Source: Craspedostauros australis (Eukaryota; Bacillariophyta; Bacillariophyceae; Mastogloiales; Achnanthaceae). Taken from it: DNA of 64,000 nucleotides. The position numbers and the translations under genes are program-made. Below, piece by piece: positions 30,417 through 40,542 of the stretch. Positions within the stretch are counted from its first letter, which is position 1. Each line of letters starts with the position of its first letter. The notes beneath the pieces were generated by a model, which saw nothing but the letters and a program-made list of their open reading frames with translations, was not told the DNA's origin and searched no databases. The stretch covers positions 434,001 to 498,000 of the forward strand of contig JAMXDE010000033.1 of NCBI GenBank assembly GCA_026770025.1. The letters run 5' to 3'.

Positions 30417-30451
30417 ACCCACAACCCGCAACCCGCAACCCGCAACCCAGG
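30417..30451 (+). repeat. (CCGCAAC)n heptamer repeat
   Basis: About four copies of CCGCAAC, 70-100 bases before the ATG of the ZZ gene. Confidence 0.85.
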
Positions 30452-30519
30452 CCATCGAAGCAGAGCTGAGCAGAACATATCAACAACAGACACAGCATCA
30501 CACAGAACAAAGAAGAACC

Positions 30520-32817
30520 ATGGCGGCAACGGCGGTACCGACGCCCATCCGCATCGAGGAGCCACCCGTGCTGAGCTCCGTGTTTGCGTACGGCTCCGAA
30601 ACGCAGGTGCCCAACCTGGACATCTGCCGTCTCTCCTACTACCTCAAGTGCTGCACGATGGGCTGCGGCATGCTGCACTTTCTACCCGCAGTCCAACCCA
30701 CCGCCACAGCCGCCTCATCTCCCCTCATCGACTACCAACGAGCCCACCGCCTCCCGGTCGAACAGCAGCAGCTCATCATCAAGATCGCCTTCCAGGACTT
30801 CCCCCTCGTCACGCTGCTGAACCGCGTCATCATCCTCGACGACCAGCATCTCCTGCTGCCGCAGGGCACGCTCAATACCTTTTACGAATTCGCCACGGCC
30901 GCGGGATACTTCAACATCTTTCCTTACACGGCTCCGCAGGCCGGCCATCGCTACGATCTCGTCAAGGTCATGCTGTGCACAACGCGGTGGATTCAGGAGT
31001 ATTACCTCAATCCCTTTCTGCGGTACATGCATGGGGAGCTGTTGGTCGAGACGTACGCCGTGCGCATTTATCCGGAAGTGGACGATCGCAGTATCCTGTC
31101 GTCCGAAGCGGTCGGCGCCGTCATGGATGCGTCCACCATTGGCGGCGATGGCGGAGTTGATGAAGGGGACAATGTAGCATTAGATGAAAGGGACGACGAT
31201 GATGACCAAGGCAGCATACTCGCGAGTATGAACGGAGAGATGGAGGCATTTGATGAGGAACGCTCGAGATCAGGCATCATCCGCAACGCGGACAGCGGAA
31301 TCGGTATTGCCGCTACCACTCCATCCTCATCATCATCACTGCCATCACACCTGTTGACATCGTCGAACAACGCGCGAGGGCGTATAAGCCATTCCAACGC
31401 CATGCAGCAGGACAGCAGCGACGACGACTGCGATGATGATGATAGCAGCACCAGCTGCAACGATGGTGAAGGAGACTATGCAACATCCACTTCGACGACT
31501 CCAGCAACTCCGGTAATAGACGACCACACCGCAATGTCATGCGAAATTGTGGAGACCGAAAACCGAACCCGAACGCAACGCCAACTGAGAACTCCAACAG
31601 CAACGTCATCGTGTCGAGAACATCAAGATCAACGTCAACGACATCATCAACGACATCGTCAACGACATCATCAAGGACCTGAATCTCATCCCCAGCATCC
31701 TCCTTCGCTGTCAGCTGTGGATGGGAACTCTGAGGATGAAGTTGGGGATGGGCGACATTCTTCGCACCATCCAAGTGCGGGCGAAGCGCATCAGGCCGCA
31801 AACGATCGTGACCGCCCCATCATTCATCCGGACAATGGCAGCAACAGTCATGGGCAAGGCGAGGCAAATTCTGTGTATGAGGCGAACAGTGATGATGCTT
31901 CCACGATCGGCACAATCGCTTTCGAAGCCGGGATGGGGGCTCAAGCAGAACCATCGACCATCGAGGCCATTACCACCACCGGCAATGCCAACAGTGGCAG
32001 CAATGACAATGTCCTCCCACGACCTGTCGCGCAATCCAGCCAGACGGATGCAATCTCGACGAGCATCGCGGAGGCCACGAATGCGCTGTCTCCGCTCTCG
32101 TTGCTGCAGCTTCAGTTGCAGTTGCAGCTCCCTCTCGGAGTGGGATCGATCGCACCGCCACGGCATGGCCTCGCGTCGCTCAATTCCACCACCGAACTTG
32201 TGCTGCACCAGCAGCTTCTGCAGAATGCGTTGCTGCAATCGCAGATCGCTAATGTCGTGGGCGGAATCGCCTTTGGGGCAGCAGCATCGACGACGACCAC
32301 CAACGATGCTGCAACGAATGCGACGCCGCAAGGTCTCATCCCGACGCACTGCCGCGCCATCCACTCGGGCGTGCGATGCGATACCTGCTTCCAGCAGGAG
32401 ATTATAGGACCGCGGTACTCATGTCGCGTGTGCCGCGGATTCGATCAGTGCGAGACCTGCTACCACAGCACGCATCACGACCAAACGCACGCGTTCGAAT
32501 GCATCAAGTACGAAGGATCGCCGCCCGAAGTCTTGAGTCCCCGCATCATCCGTCTGCATCCGTGGAAGCGCAAATGCAAGACCGACGATGCGCGACGTGC
32601 CAAGCGGCGGCGACGATTGCATCACAAGCGCCGACCGAGTTCCAGCAGCTTGAGCAGCGCGGCGAGTTGCAACAGCATGTCGACGACGAATTCGAACTAT
32701 CTGTCGGAAGTCCCGCTGGCCAAGGTCATCGCTTTGCCGCAGATCTCTGCCAACGGGATGTCCGACATGCAGCATGATGGTATTCAGCATGCCGTGGCCA
32801 CGTTGATTCAAGGATAA
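30520..32817 (+). CDS. ZZ-type zinc-finger protein
   Basis: 765 residues, ATG at 30520 (AACCATGG). Three parts are visible. Residues about 1-190 form a globular, hydrophobic domain (CRLSYYLKCCTMGCGMLHFL; VTLLNRVIILDDQHLLLP; WIQEYYLNPFLRYM) that I do not recognise. Residues about 190-600 are low complexity: acidic, Ser-rich, with His/Gln/Arg runs (QRHHQRHRQRHHQ) coded by a CAWCRWCAA repeat at about 31620-31675. At about 608-665 lies a ZZ finger: CDTC, YSCRVCRGFDQCETCY, then HHDQTH. That gives the CxxC-CxxC-CxxC-H-H pattern binding two zinc ions. ZZ fingers bind histone H3 tails or N-degrons. The tail after it is strongly basic (KRRRRLHHKRR), a likely nuclear signal. A nuclear adaptor is a fair inference. 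Confidence 0.8.
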   Translation: MAATAVPTPIRIEEPPVLSSVFAYGSETQVPNLDICRLSYYLKCCTMGCGMLHFLPAVQPTATAASSPLIDYQRAHRLPVEQQQLIIKIAFQDFPLVTLLNRVIILDDQHLLLPQGTLNTFYEFATAAGYFNIFPYTAPQAGHRYDLVKVMLCTTRWIQEYYLNPFLRYMHGELLVETYAVRIYPEVDDRSILSSEAVGAVMDASTIGGDGGVDEGDNVALDERDDDDDQGSILASMNGEMEAFDEERSRSGIIRNADSGIGIAATTPSSSSSLPSHLLTSSNNARGRISHSNAMQQDSSDDDCDDDDSSTSCNDGEGDYATSTSTTPATPVIDDHTAMSCEIVETENRTRTQRQLRTPTATSSCREHQDQRQRHHQRHRQRHHQGPESHPQHPPSLSAVDGNSEDEVGDGRHSSHHPSAGEAHQAANDRDRPIIHPDNGSNSHGQGEANSVYEANSDDASTIGTIAFEAGMGAQAEPSTIEAITTTGNANSGSNDNVLPRPVAQSSQTDAISTSIAEATNALSPLSLLQLQLQLQLPLGVGSIAPPRHGLASLNSTTELVLHQQLLQNALLQSQIANVVGGIAFGAAASTTTTNDAATNATPQGLIPTHCRAIHSGVRCDTCFQQEIIGPRYSCRVCRGFDQCETCYHSTHHDQTHAFECIKYEGSPPEVLSPRIIRLHPWKRKCKTDDARRAKRRRRLHHKRRPSSSSLSSAASCNSMSTTNSNYLSEVPLAKVIALPQISANGMSDMQHDGIQHAVATLIQG

Positions 32818-33633
32818 CGATTGTGGCGGTGCATGGATGGTGGCGTCATCGAGATCGTGGATTTACGGGTGTGATTGTTCCCACAGTACTCAATCTGCAA
32901 TGCGATGCAATGCAATGCGATGCACTGGGGATGGACATGTCTTGGGACGATAGGTGTCTTAATTGCTGCTGGTGGCAGCGATGGGGGTGTTCCAGATTAA
33001 CAAATCGATGGAGCAAAGAGAGCGAGCGTGATACTGAATGTACTATTTCATCCCACGTCGATCCATTGAGGCCAGCAAAGGGAAGAATCACTCCTCCAAG
33101 CAATCGCGCTTGCATGAGGACGAGGACATGGATGAAAAGTAGAGTATGGTACATCGAACAGAGCGCAGCAGAGTGGGCTCACTTGCTCACACGTATACTT
33201 GTAAATATAATAGTCGTGTAGCACAGCACTATGATGCAGGCACGATCAGAAGATCATCAGTCCCAGCTATGGCGGATGCATCATGTTCATTTGGTTGAGT
33301 CTATCTTTGCAAAGAGTCTATAGAAGTGTTTGCGTCTAGTTTCGTATGGTGCTATGTATGGTACTATGTATGATACTCTAGAGGACAAGGTACTTTCCTG
33401 TAGCGCTCTCTAGCATTTGTAAAGGTGTGGCCGTTGATCAGTAGCTGTTTGAAGAAGAGCGATCACCGTAACTCGGAAAGATGAGGAAGGGCGGATGTAG
33501 GGTCATCCGTCCCTGTTCAACTTCCGTTTCGCAGCAGCCTCGCTCCCTTCAGTTGTTCCTGTTGTTGCCTCCAACGCTGCTGCCCCAATGTAACGATGGG
33601 ATTGATTGCATCACTTTGCAGAGCATGGAATGC
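32818..33633. other. Intergenic between convergent genes
   Basis: No gene. Contains GCAATGCGATGCAATGCAATGCGATGC at about 32898-32925, a TATGGTGCTATGTATGGTACTATGTATGATACT repeat at about 33345-33377, and the palindrome CTCTAGAG at 33376-33383. Confidence 0.5.
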
Positions 33634-36366
33634 TTAGTACCTTGGTCTAATTTGGACCGTCATCTTTCGCGTCTGCGCATCGTGCGACACGAGGGTTGCC
33701 TTGGATGCGGTGTAGTGGATGCCCAACGATTCGCTGATAAATTGGAAACGCTTGCGATTGTAGAACGTCGGCGGGAAGTACTCGGTGAATGCGGCGTGGT
33801 CCGGAAGGAACATGGAGAGGATGTTTCCGGCGCCATGGATCGCCACGAGGACGTCGGTCTGGGACATGATGCGGATCTGCTCGTGGATCGGCATGTCCTC
33901 GAAGGCGACGACGTTGACGGTGTGGTGGGGGTAGAGGTCCTGGATGTACTCCGCGTCCTCCGCCTCGTTGGCCAGCTTGCGATCCGTGATGCCGTCGCTG
34001 GTGGGATGGGCGATGTAATCACGTCGCACCAGCATCGTGACGCGCTTTTGGTCGGTGGCGGATCGTGCGATGCCGAACTTCCGCAGGATGAAATCGCGGA
34101 ATCGATGCAAGGTCGAATCCTGCTGACAGGCAGATCCCCACTCGTAGTTGCGCATCCCTTCGTCCCCGATGGTCGACACCGTGCTGACCATGACGGCGCG
34201 TGGGATGTGCACGCTTCCGTTGTCGTTGCCGTCCTGAGCGGCCAGCTGCTTGATGTACACGACGTCGCCGAAGGAGGTCTGCCAGAGCTCATCGAGGCCG
34301 GACTTGGCATGTCCATCGAGGAAGACGATGCGGTGTCTCTCGATACCGAACTTCTCAATGGCGACGAAGGCGTTGTACATCTTGCTGATGGACATGCATG
34401 GATTGGCGTAGTCGCCACGATCGACCAGCAGATGGACGACTTCGTCTGGATGGAACGGCTCCACCGAAGATGATGATGGAGCAGCGGCGGAAGATATGCC
34501 GTTCGCTGGATCCTCCCGTACTTGAATGCTGTCCATGAAGGCCCTCGACGGTCCTTGGAAGGAGTGGTCCCTCTGCGTGGCGGCCGGGACGGCCTGCGGC
34601 ACGGACACCGAACCGGGACGATACTCGAGATCCGCAGATGCCAGCGGCGCGGATCTTGCCAATGCATGCTGTTGCTCCGCCAGAACGGCGCTCTCAATGT
34701 CTTCACCGCCAACAGGCCCATCGATCATATCCGGATGGATGGTGAGATCCTCAAGCCGGCATGCGCGCCATTTCAACAGCGAGTGCTGAATGCACTGGTT
34801 GTCTCGGCTAGGCCGAACCGCTGCCTTCCCAAACAGCAGCTGGCAGGAGCGGTCCCTGTGGATCGGCGCGGTCTTGGCACCATGCGATGTTTCTGCTTCT
34901 GTCGCTTGCGGAGCGATGACCCTTTGCGGCGCCGGAAGATGCTGCTCCGCCGGCGACTGCGTCCGCACCAACAGGCGCGTCATATCCCATCCATCCACCT
35001 GATGGTGCTTGACTTGATGCAGCTCGTAGTCGAGGGTGGACAGTCCCGTCGCGAACTCGTTGGCGGCCAGACGCTGCTTCTGCTGAAAGAGACGACCCAC
35101 ATCGAGGCCATGCACGCGGGGGTGAAAGAGCTCCGTGAAGTGCGCATTCTTGATGACAGCGGGATCGGAGTAGGTCTTGCGGATGCGGTAGTACATGTTG
35201 ACGTTGCTGACGCCCCAACCCGGCAGCATGTTGGAGTAGCCGTTGACTCCGCGGAAGTGCGCCGGTGTCATCATGAAGGCGCCGCTCGTGTCGAAGGGAT
35301 TCAGCAGATGGCGCACACCGTCGGACGTGGGAGTGTCCTTGCGGCGGGCTTCGGAGATGAGTCTGGTAGGGATGGGACGGAAGTCGTAGATGAAGCTGGC
35401 CGTTTGCTCGTTCGGCAGCTGATCGACGTCTTGGATGACGAGGTAATCAAAGCGACATGCGAATTCTCGCTCAAAGACGAAGTCGAAGCCTGCGTTGAGG
35501 AGCATGCCCCTGTTGAAGATGTCCTCCTGAGTCTGCTCCACAACAAAGACGTGCGAGTTGTCCAGCACGGACTGTGGCAGGATCCGCCTCATCTGGAGCA
35601 ACCATTCCTGGAGGTTTTCATCTCGTCCTCTGCCTTGGCTGCGCAGATCGTTTTGGGATTCCCGGAACGGGATGATGATGGCGAGGCGGTGCTGTCCTGA
35701 AGGCGTTTGCGGAGATGTTGATGCCAATGTTGATGTTGATGCGGTGCTAGGGCATTCGGTCGGTTTCCAATGATCGAATCTCTGATGGCTGGATGATTCC
35801 TTGGGCAGGTAAGAGGCAGAGGCAGCAAAAGCATCACCTAGGGCGTTGGCATGCAGTTTCACGATCTGCGGGGTGTGGTTAGGCTCAAGCTGTTGCTGCT
35901 GTTGATGCAGTGGCAGTCCTGAGCTGGGTGGGGCATCAGCTTCATGGTGGCTGCTGCTTCCATCTTGAATGGCAACCTCAGGCTTATCCGGAGAGTCCCG
36001 CCAGTGAACATCGTCGTTGTTGAGCGCACGCAGATGACGATGCGACGTTGCGACTTGGAGGACGTCTCGTTGCTGTGGCATTGGACTACGAGTATCCATC
36101 TTGACGACGATCACGATGGTGACGATCATCTGAACGAAGCCGGCGATCACGAGCATCCTCAACGCGATGCTGCTCTTGCGACGGCGTTGATCCGGCTGAC
36201 GCTTGGCCTTGGACTTGCGGCGTGAGCGATCGCTGATGCGATGCTTGGTGCCCTTTGATCGATGCATCAAGGACGACGACGAACCTGAAGCCGAAGATGA
36301 TGATCGTGATGATGACCTTGATGATGACCCTGACGAGGTCGAAGAATCGAGGCCGCTGCTTGCCAT
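33634..36366 (-). CDS. Fused GT7 (beta-1,4-galactosyltransferase-like) and GT61-like glycosyltransferase
   Basis: 910 residues, ATG at 36366, single exon. A basic cytosolic N-terminus of about 65 residues and one transmembrane helix (about 70-90, MLVIAGFVQMIVTIVIVV) make it a type II membrane protein, as expected for a Golgi enzyme. Residues about 225-430 match GT7/B4GALT7-type enzymes: HRLAIIIPFRES, FNRGMLLNAGF, the metal-binding DVD at 313-315 (YLVIQDVDQLP), SGAFMMTPAHF and the acceptor-site GWG at 383-385. After a linker with a W...TRLLVRTQ closing segment, residues about 640-905 match GT61/DUF563: RIVFLDGHAKSGLDELW, a Rossmann-like middle (KRVTMLVRRDYIAH), and IHGAGNILSMFLP near the end. 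Substrates are not determined by sequence; B4GALT7 transfers Gal to xylose, and GT61 members transfer xylose or GlcNAc. Two transferases in one chain would be a bifunctional synthase. Confidence 0.85.
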   Translation of the reverse strand: MASSGLDSSTSSGSSSRSSSRSSSSASGSSSSLMHRSKGTKHRISDRSRRKSKAKRQPDQRRRKSSIALRMLVIAGFVQMIVTIVIVVKMDTRSPMPQQRDVLQVATSHRHLRALNNDDVHWRDSPDKPEVAIQDGSSSHHEADAPPSSGLPLHQQQQQLEPNHTPQIVKLHANALGDAFAASASYLPKESSSHQRFDHWKPTECPSTASTSTLASTSPQTPSGQHRLAIIIPFRESQNDLRSQGRGRDENLQEWLLQMRRILPQSVLDNSHVFVVEQTQEDIFNRGMLLNAGFDFVFEREFACRFDYLVIQDVDQLPNEQTASFIYDFRPIPTRLISEARRKDTPTSDGVRHLLNPFDTSGAFMMTPAHFRGVNGYSNMLPGWGVSNVNMYYRIRKTYSDPAVIKNAHFTELFHPRVHGLDVGRLFQQKQRLAANEFATGLSTLDYELHQVKHHQVDGWDMTRLLVRTQSPAEQHLPAPQRVIAPQATEAETSHGAKTAPIHRDRSCQLLFGKAAVRPSRDNQCIQHSLLKWRACRLEDLTIHPDMIDGPVGGEDIESAVLAEQQHALARSAPLASADLEYRPGSVSVPQAVPAATQRDHSFQGPSRAFMDSIQVREDPANGISSAAAPSSSSVEPFHPDEVVHLLVDRGDYANPCMSISKMYNAFVAIEKFGIERHRIVFLDGHAKSGLDELWQTSFGDVVYIKQLAAQDGNDNGSVHIPRAVMVSTVSTIGDEGMRNYEWGSACQQDSTLHRFRDFILRKFGIARSATDQKRVTMLVRRDYIAHPTSDGITDRKLANEAEDAEYIQDLYPHHTVNVVAFEDMPIHEQIRIMSQTDVLVAIHGAGNILSMFLPDHAAFTEYFPPTFYNRKRFQFISESLGIHYTASKATLVSHDAQTRKMTVQIRPRY

Positions 36367-37735
36367 GGTTGTGGCTGGTGTTGCAGAATGTATGGTATGG
36401 TACTTTGACAGATCGTATGGGACCTGCAGATGCTTCTACAGTTCAACCAAGGGCCGTGTTAGATGGATGACACAAGGGGTGATCGATGGCGAGGAACGGT
36501 GAACGGTGGCTGCGTGGTACGGATGGACGCATTCAATGAGTTTATGATAGGATGCTGTCAGTCTCCACCGATGTGATGATTGTATCCATGCACCAGCCTG
36601 ATCATATGATAGAGGAAGAAAGATGTGCTCGTAGTACGAGTAGTAACACATGCATCATCCATTGAGCAGGGCATGAGAGAGGCCAAGCGTCGCGACACAC
36701 AATCATTCCATTTCATCCCGATACCGCAAGACAGAGACAGGCAGAGGGAGAGAGGGAGAGAGCCAATGGAGTCGCCATGATGGTGGCAACGTGGGAAGGG
36801 AGCCAACAGCGATGCTTGCCGGAAGAAAATAAACGCATCGCCTCGCATGTTCCTCTCTGGTTTCGATGCTGGCGGATGATTTAGATTTGTCTGGTTCTCG
36901 CTTCCTCCTCTCCTTGGACCATCTCGGAGTCTGCACCCCGAGGCTTTGGACACGCATCCCCACCAACTGCGGCGGAGGAGCTCCATCCATCCAAGAACAG
37001 CGTTGCCAGTGATGGTGGCACTTGGTTTCATTTTCGTGAGGAATCGCGATGACGACAGGCGCTCGCCCAACGCTTTGTTCCACGGATGACCTTTCGCAAG
37101 CGAGTGGTATTTATTGGTCTGAACGCTTGTTGCGGGTGCAAAGGCAGAAAACGCTTGTGAATCTTGCCTCGGTCAGTCCGTTTCTGTCGCTCCTGTTCCA
37201 CTTCCGTGCTTCTTCGCCGTGCCACACCGCCGTTAAAGTTGTTCCACTCGAACAACCAACAGCCTTTCGCGCGCAGGGACGGACTGGACAGCGAAGTACT
37301 GAAATGAACGGTCACAAGTCGGAAGTATCAAAAAGGGCTTTTTGCTCATATTGCTGCTGCTGGCGTGAGGAGCGGCTTTGTGACACGCTGTTGGCGGTGT
37401 TGCACTTCGTTTTCTCACAACGTGCTGCGCTTCGCTGCGAGCTACACGTACATGTTAGCACGCACTGTGAGCGCAGACGTACAGCTCCAATAGTCGCACA
37501 CAACCAAGACAGCGTGTTTGGAACTGCGAAGAAGCAAATGATACGAAACAACCACTTTGAGAACTTCTTTGTCACACGCACGACATGCGTGTAGACGCTC
37601 ATGACATCGCTCACACCAATTAACACTTGATGTTGGTGACTACAATATCGTTTATATTTTATAATATATTATTAGCCTTAAACCCCATATAAGACCAAAG
37701 TCGTTCTATATTTTCGAACACGGACGCTCGGTCGC
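36367..37735. other. Intergenic, no gene seen
   Basis: Open frames up to 181 residues on both strands have no recognisable content. The interval ends in a strongly AT-rich stretch (about 37640-37680, TATATTTTATAATATATTATTA), which could be a promoter or origin-like region. Confidence 0.4.
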
Positions 37736-38620
37736 ATGAGTCAACCAAGGACAAACCATTCGGTCCTGTCAGTCAAGTCGTGCTGTTGCGTTCGTCAAGT
37801 TGAAGTTCTTGTGGAGAATGACGACATCGGTTTCATCCAATCAAAAGTTGGTATTCGCGGCAAAGAAGGAACACTTGAATTCCATCACTTTTTGGAGGAA
37901 GGAACAACAAGAACCGCAGAAGGCATCAACTCTCTTGATGTCGTTGTGATGCATGTCCGCAGCCACAACAGAGGCGCTGGTCCGAAACACGGAAAGAAGA
38001 TGGGAGACGTGCCAATTGCGTGTCGAAGCGCAATGCTGGAAGCAGGCCGCGGACAGGAGCGAGGACCACAATGGCAGCGAGGGTGACATCCGCGATACGG
38101 ACGACTTGATGGTGCTGCAGTGGTGGAGACGTGTTCATTGGAAGTTAGTGATGGCGCGATAGAGGAGATGATGAGCGAGAACATCGCCACACGGATTCAT
38201 TCGACGAGGCGTTGCGAAACGCTTTGGAGGAGAATGGAGAGGTCGGAATGAAGTGCGCCATCGCGCAGAAGAGCGAACAAACTGGAGCGATGTTGTGTCA
38301 AAGTCGAAGTCGATTTTTCTGAAGAACCCGAACCGCATCAACAAGCGAAGGGTGAGGTCCTGAACATCACACTGGTTGTTCGGCAACGATTCGCGGCCAT
38401 CACCGCCACTGACAACGACAACAGGAAGGTTCTCGTCGCATGATCTGGATTCGTGAAATCAATCAGTTTTCCACCATCATCCTGCGCCGAAGCATGGAAA
38501 GCGTCAACTGGCATCAAAGCACCAAGGCGCTGGTTGCACACACAAGTGATAGCATCCTTCAAGCCGCACGCAAAAGTGACTGTGAGATCAAGGGCAACCG
38601 CTGATCAAGAAACATCCCCA
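37736..38620 (+). pseudogene. Possible decayed gene
   Basis: Plus-strand coding-like segments occur in more than one frame. A 116-codon frame starts at an ATG at 37736 and contains VEVLVENDDIGF and EGTLEFHHFLEEG. After its stop another frame at about 38290-38580 reads VEVDFSEEPEPHQQAKG and ITLVVRQRFAAI with an in-frame TGA. The mix of charged, protein-like text and frame breaks suggests a dead gene. No family recognised; it could be chance. Confidence 0.25.
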
Positions 38621-38785
38621 GCGTCATAAATCGCAACAGGCTCTTACCCGCGACATCAGGATCGACATCACCATCACTGTCACTGTCGAATACACGGCGA
38701 CGCCTGCAGAAACAGCACCCACAGCTCCATCTTCTGAATCACCAACCAACGAACAATACACACACGCACGTCGACCATCGCAGCC

Positions 38786-39836
38786 ATGTTGCGGTCACCC
38801 ATCACCAAACTGTCGCAGATGTCGTCCATGCTCCCGACTGCTATCCGGATGCGCAAGAACTTTCGCATTGCTCCAGGTGCCTGGAACGATCCTGTCACCA
38901 AACTCTTTCAGTAAGTCAACATTGCATCATTGCATTACATCCATCACTGTCGCTGTCGCTGTCTCCCAACTCGCACAGTCAAGATTCTCACACTGACTCT
39001 ATCACTGACGCCATCGTCCCATGTTTCCACGCTGCATATTCTTGCTCCTGCCATGCAACGTATCGTACCACAACGCAACGCAAAAATAATGCATCGCATC
39101 GCGCAGCCAACTTGATCTTACCAAGGAGGAATGGCACCGATACGAGCATTGGAATCCCGACAAGGCCTACACGCGCAACCTGGTGGCCACGGACAACAAG
39201 ACGTTCACGTTGATGCTGCTGTGCTGGAATCCAGACCAACACTCGCCCATCCACGATCACCAATGCGATGCGTGTCAGATGCAGGTCATGCAAGGCACCA
39301 TCCGTGAACAGAGATATCAGCAAGTTCAGGGGCACTCCACTTCAGCGTCATCAACAGTGATGAACGCATCCGATCCGCTTCATCATCAACCGCAGCATCA
39401 CCACTATCATCATCGGTATCAGCAGCAGCAGCAGCAGCAGCATGTGATGTATGACGATCTGCAGCAAGTCGGCACTTCCAATCAAAGTGAAGACGACCAC
39501 GAACAAGTCTTGGAACGCATCGCAGATCTGACATTCGGTGAAGGCCAGCTGGCGCACATCACCGATTCCATGGGATATCATAGCGTCGGCAATCCATCAT
39601 GCACGATACCAGCCGTGACGCTGCATCTCTACTCTCCGCCAATTGCACAATGCCAGACATGGGCATCTACGTCATGCCAACCGCAGCTCAATGACTGCGC
39701 CGATAAATACGATACGAGATTCGGAGACGTGCCGGATTTGGGAGATGACATTGTCGCGGGACTGCGTGACGATGATGTTCACAGTGGTGACAGCGACAGC
39801 GACGATCTTTCGGAGGAATGGAAGCGGGTGGCATAA
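38786..39836 (+). CDS. Cysteine dioxygenase-like enzyme, two exons
   Basis: Exons 38786-38910 and 39107-39836 join in phase 2 (donor TTTCA|GTAAGT, acceptor GCGCAG|C) to give 284 residues. The enzyme oxidises L-cysteine to cysteine sulfinate with O2, using one Fe(II) in a cupin barrel. Motif 1 reads LLCWNPDQHSPIHDH with iron ligands H91 and H93. C98 stands five residues on, exactly where animal enzymes have the Cys of the Cys-Tyr crosslink. Motif 2 reads DSMGYHSVGNPSCTIPAV with the third ligand H200, and Y217 in LYSPP lies 17 residues further, as in the crosslinking Tyr. Between the motifs (about 110-180) is an insertion of some 60 residues, rich in His and Gln and partly coded by a CAG run. 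The tail is acidic. All catalytic residues are present. Confidence 0.85.
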
Positions 39837-39928
39837 TGCGGCATGGTCGGTTGGCAGTCCTGGCGGTGACAGTCACAGTGGTACCACTTTTTGAACGACA
39901 CATGGGATGAGTCTCGTTGAAACTGAAT

Positions 39929-39969
39929 AGAGTGCTGCGCAAAGTACTCTCTAGAAACATGAGCACTCT
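39929..39969 (+). other. Nested AGAGTGCT / AGCACTCT inverted repeats
   Basis: AGAGTGCT (39929-39936) is followed by AGTACTCT (39943-39950, one mismatch) and by its exact complement AGCACTCT (39962-39969). Two alternative hairpins could form about 100 bases 3' of the cysteine dioxygenase gene. Possible 3'-end processing signal; not shown. Confidence 0.35.
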
Positions 39970-40038
39970 ACTAGAATTAGTATGAATGCAAAGAGATAGT
40001 CTAGTAGAATACATTACAGCAATGCTGCAATCCATGAT

Positions 40039-40542
40039 TCACCTCTTGTTCCCATTGCGGCTCTTGTTGCTCTTGCGCTTTAGCATCTTTCGCACCATCC
40101 GGAGTCTTACTGCGATCTTCATCTTTCCTTTGCATCGCGAAACCTCTTGCGGTTGCTGCACATCATGATCCTTGACCTTTTCCGTTGCTGCATTCAGCAT
40201 GGGCATACCCTTTGCTCCTCCTTTTCGTCGCTGTCTGTGTTGGTTACGTTGACCATCGACTTGTGCTGCATCAACGTTTCTTCGATGGCTGGACACTGGC
40301 AACGATGGAACCGCGTCGTGAGCAACGACGGCGCCATTGTCATCATTCTCATCATTCTCATCATCATCCTTCACGCCTTCCGTCTTCGAAAGAAGAAACG
40401 GCGACGATGAGGACGATGTTGAGGACGAGGAAGAGGACAGCGTTGAGTGTGGAACTCGATCTCTCTGTGTGGGACAAAAGAACGGGATCTCTCCGCGTCG
40501 AGCAGATGAGATTTCTGCGGTGTCGAACACGCAAGGAAGCAT
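40039..40542 (-). CDS. Hypothetical Ser-rich basic protein
   Basis: 167 residues from the ATG at 40542; the frame is open to 40839 with other in-frame ATGs. Features: LPCVFDTAEISSARRGEIPF at the start, a poly-Ser run of about 14 broken once by Thr, an acidic patch (DDDENDENDD), and a strongly basic end (MVRKMLKRKSNKSRNGNKR). No domain recognised. The CDO gene ends 200 bases away in the opposite direction. It may be a real nuclear or nucleolar protein or a chance frame. Confidence 0.35.
   Translation of the reverse strand: MLPCVFDTAEISSARRGEIPFFCPTQRDRVPHSTLSSSSSSTSSSSSPFLLSKTEGVKDDDENDENDDNGAVVAHDAVPSLPVSSHRRNVDAAQVDGQRNQHRQRRKGGAKGMPMLNAATEKVKDHDVQQPQEVSRCKGKMKIAVRLRMVRKMLKRKSNKSRNGNKR

Larger units (their letters stand above)
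28931..30519. other. Intergenic, repeat-rich upstream region of the ZZ gene
   Basis: No convincing gene. An 83-residue plus-strand frame at 28874-29125 has one hydrophobic stretch but overlaps the candidate membrane gene. Four separate tandem repeats crowd the last 850 bases, listed below. Confidence 0.45.

Noticed and set aside
33481-35700. Two long plus-strand frames (33481-34473, 330 codons; 34522-35700, 392 codons)
   Set aside because: They lie exactly antisense to the glycosyltransferase gene, whose minus-strand product shows clear domains. They are codon-bias shadows.
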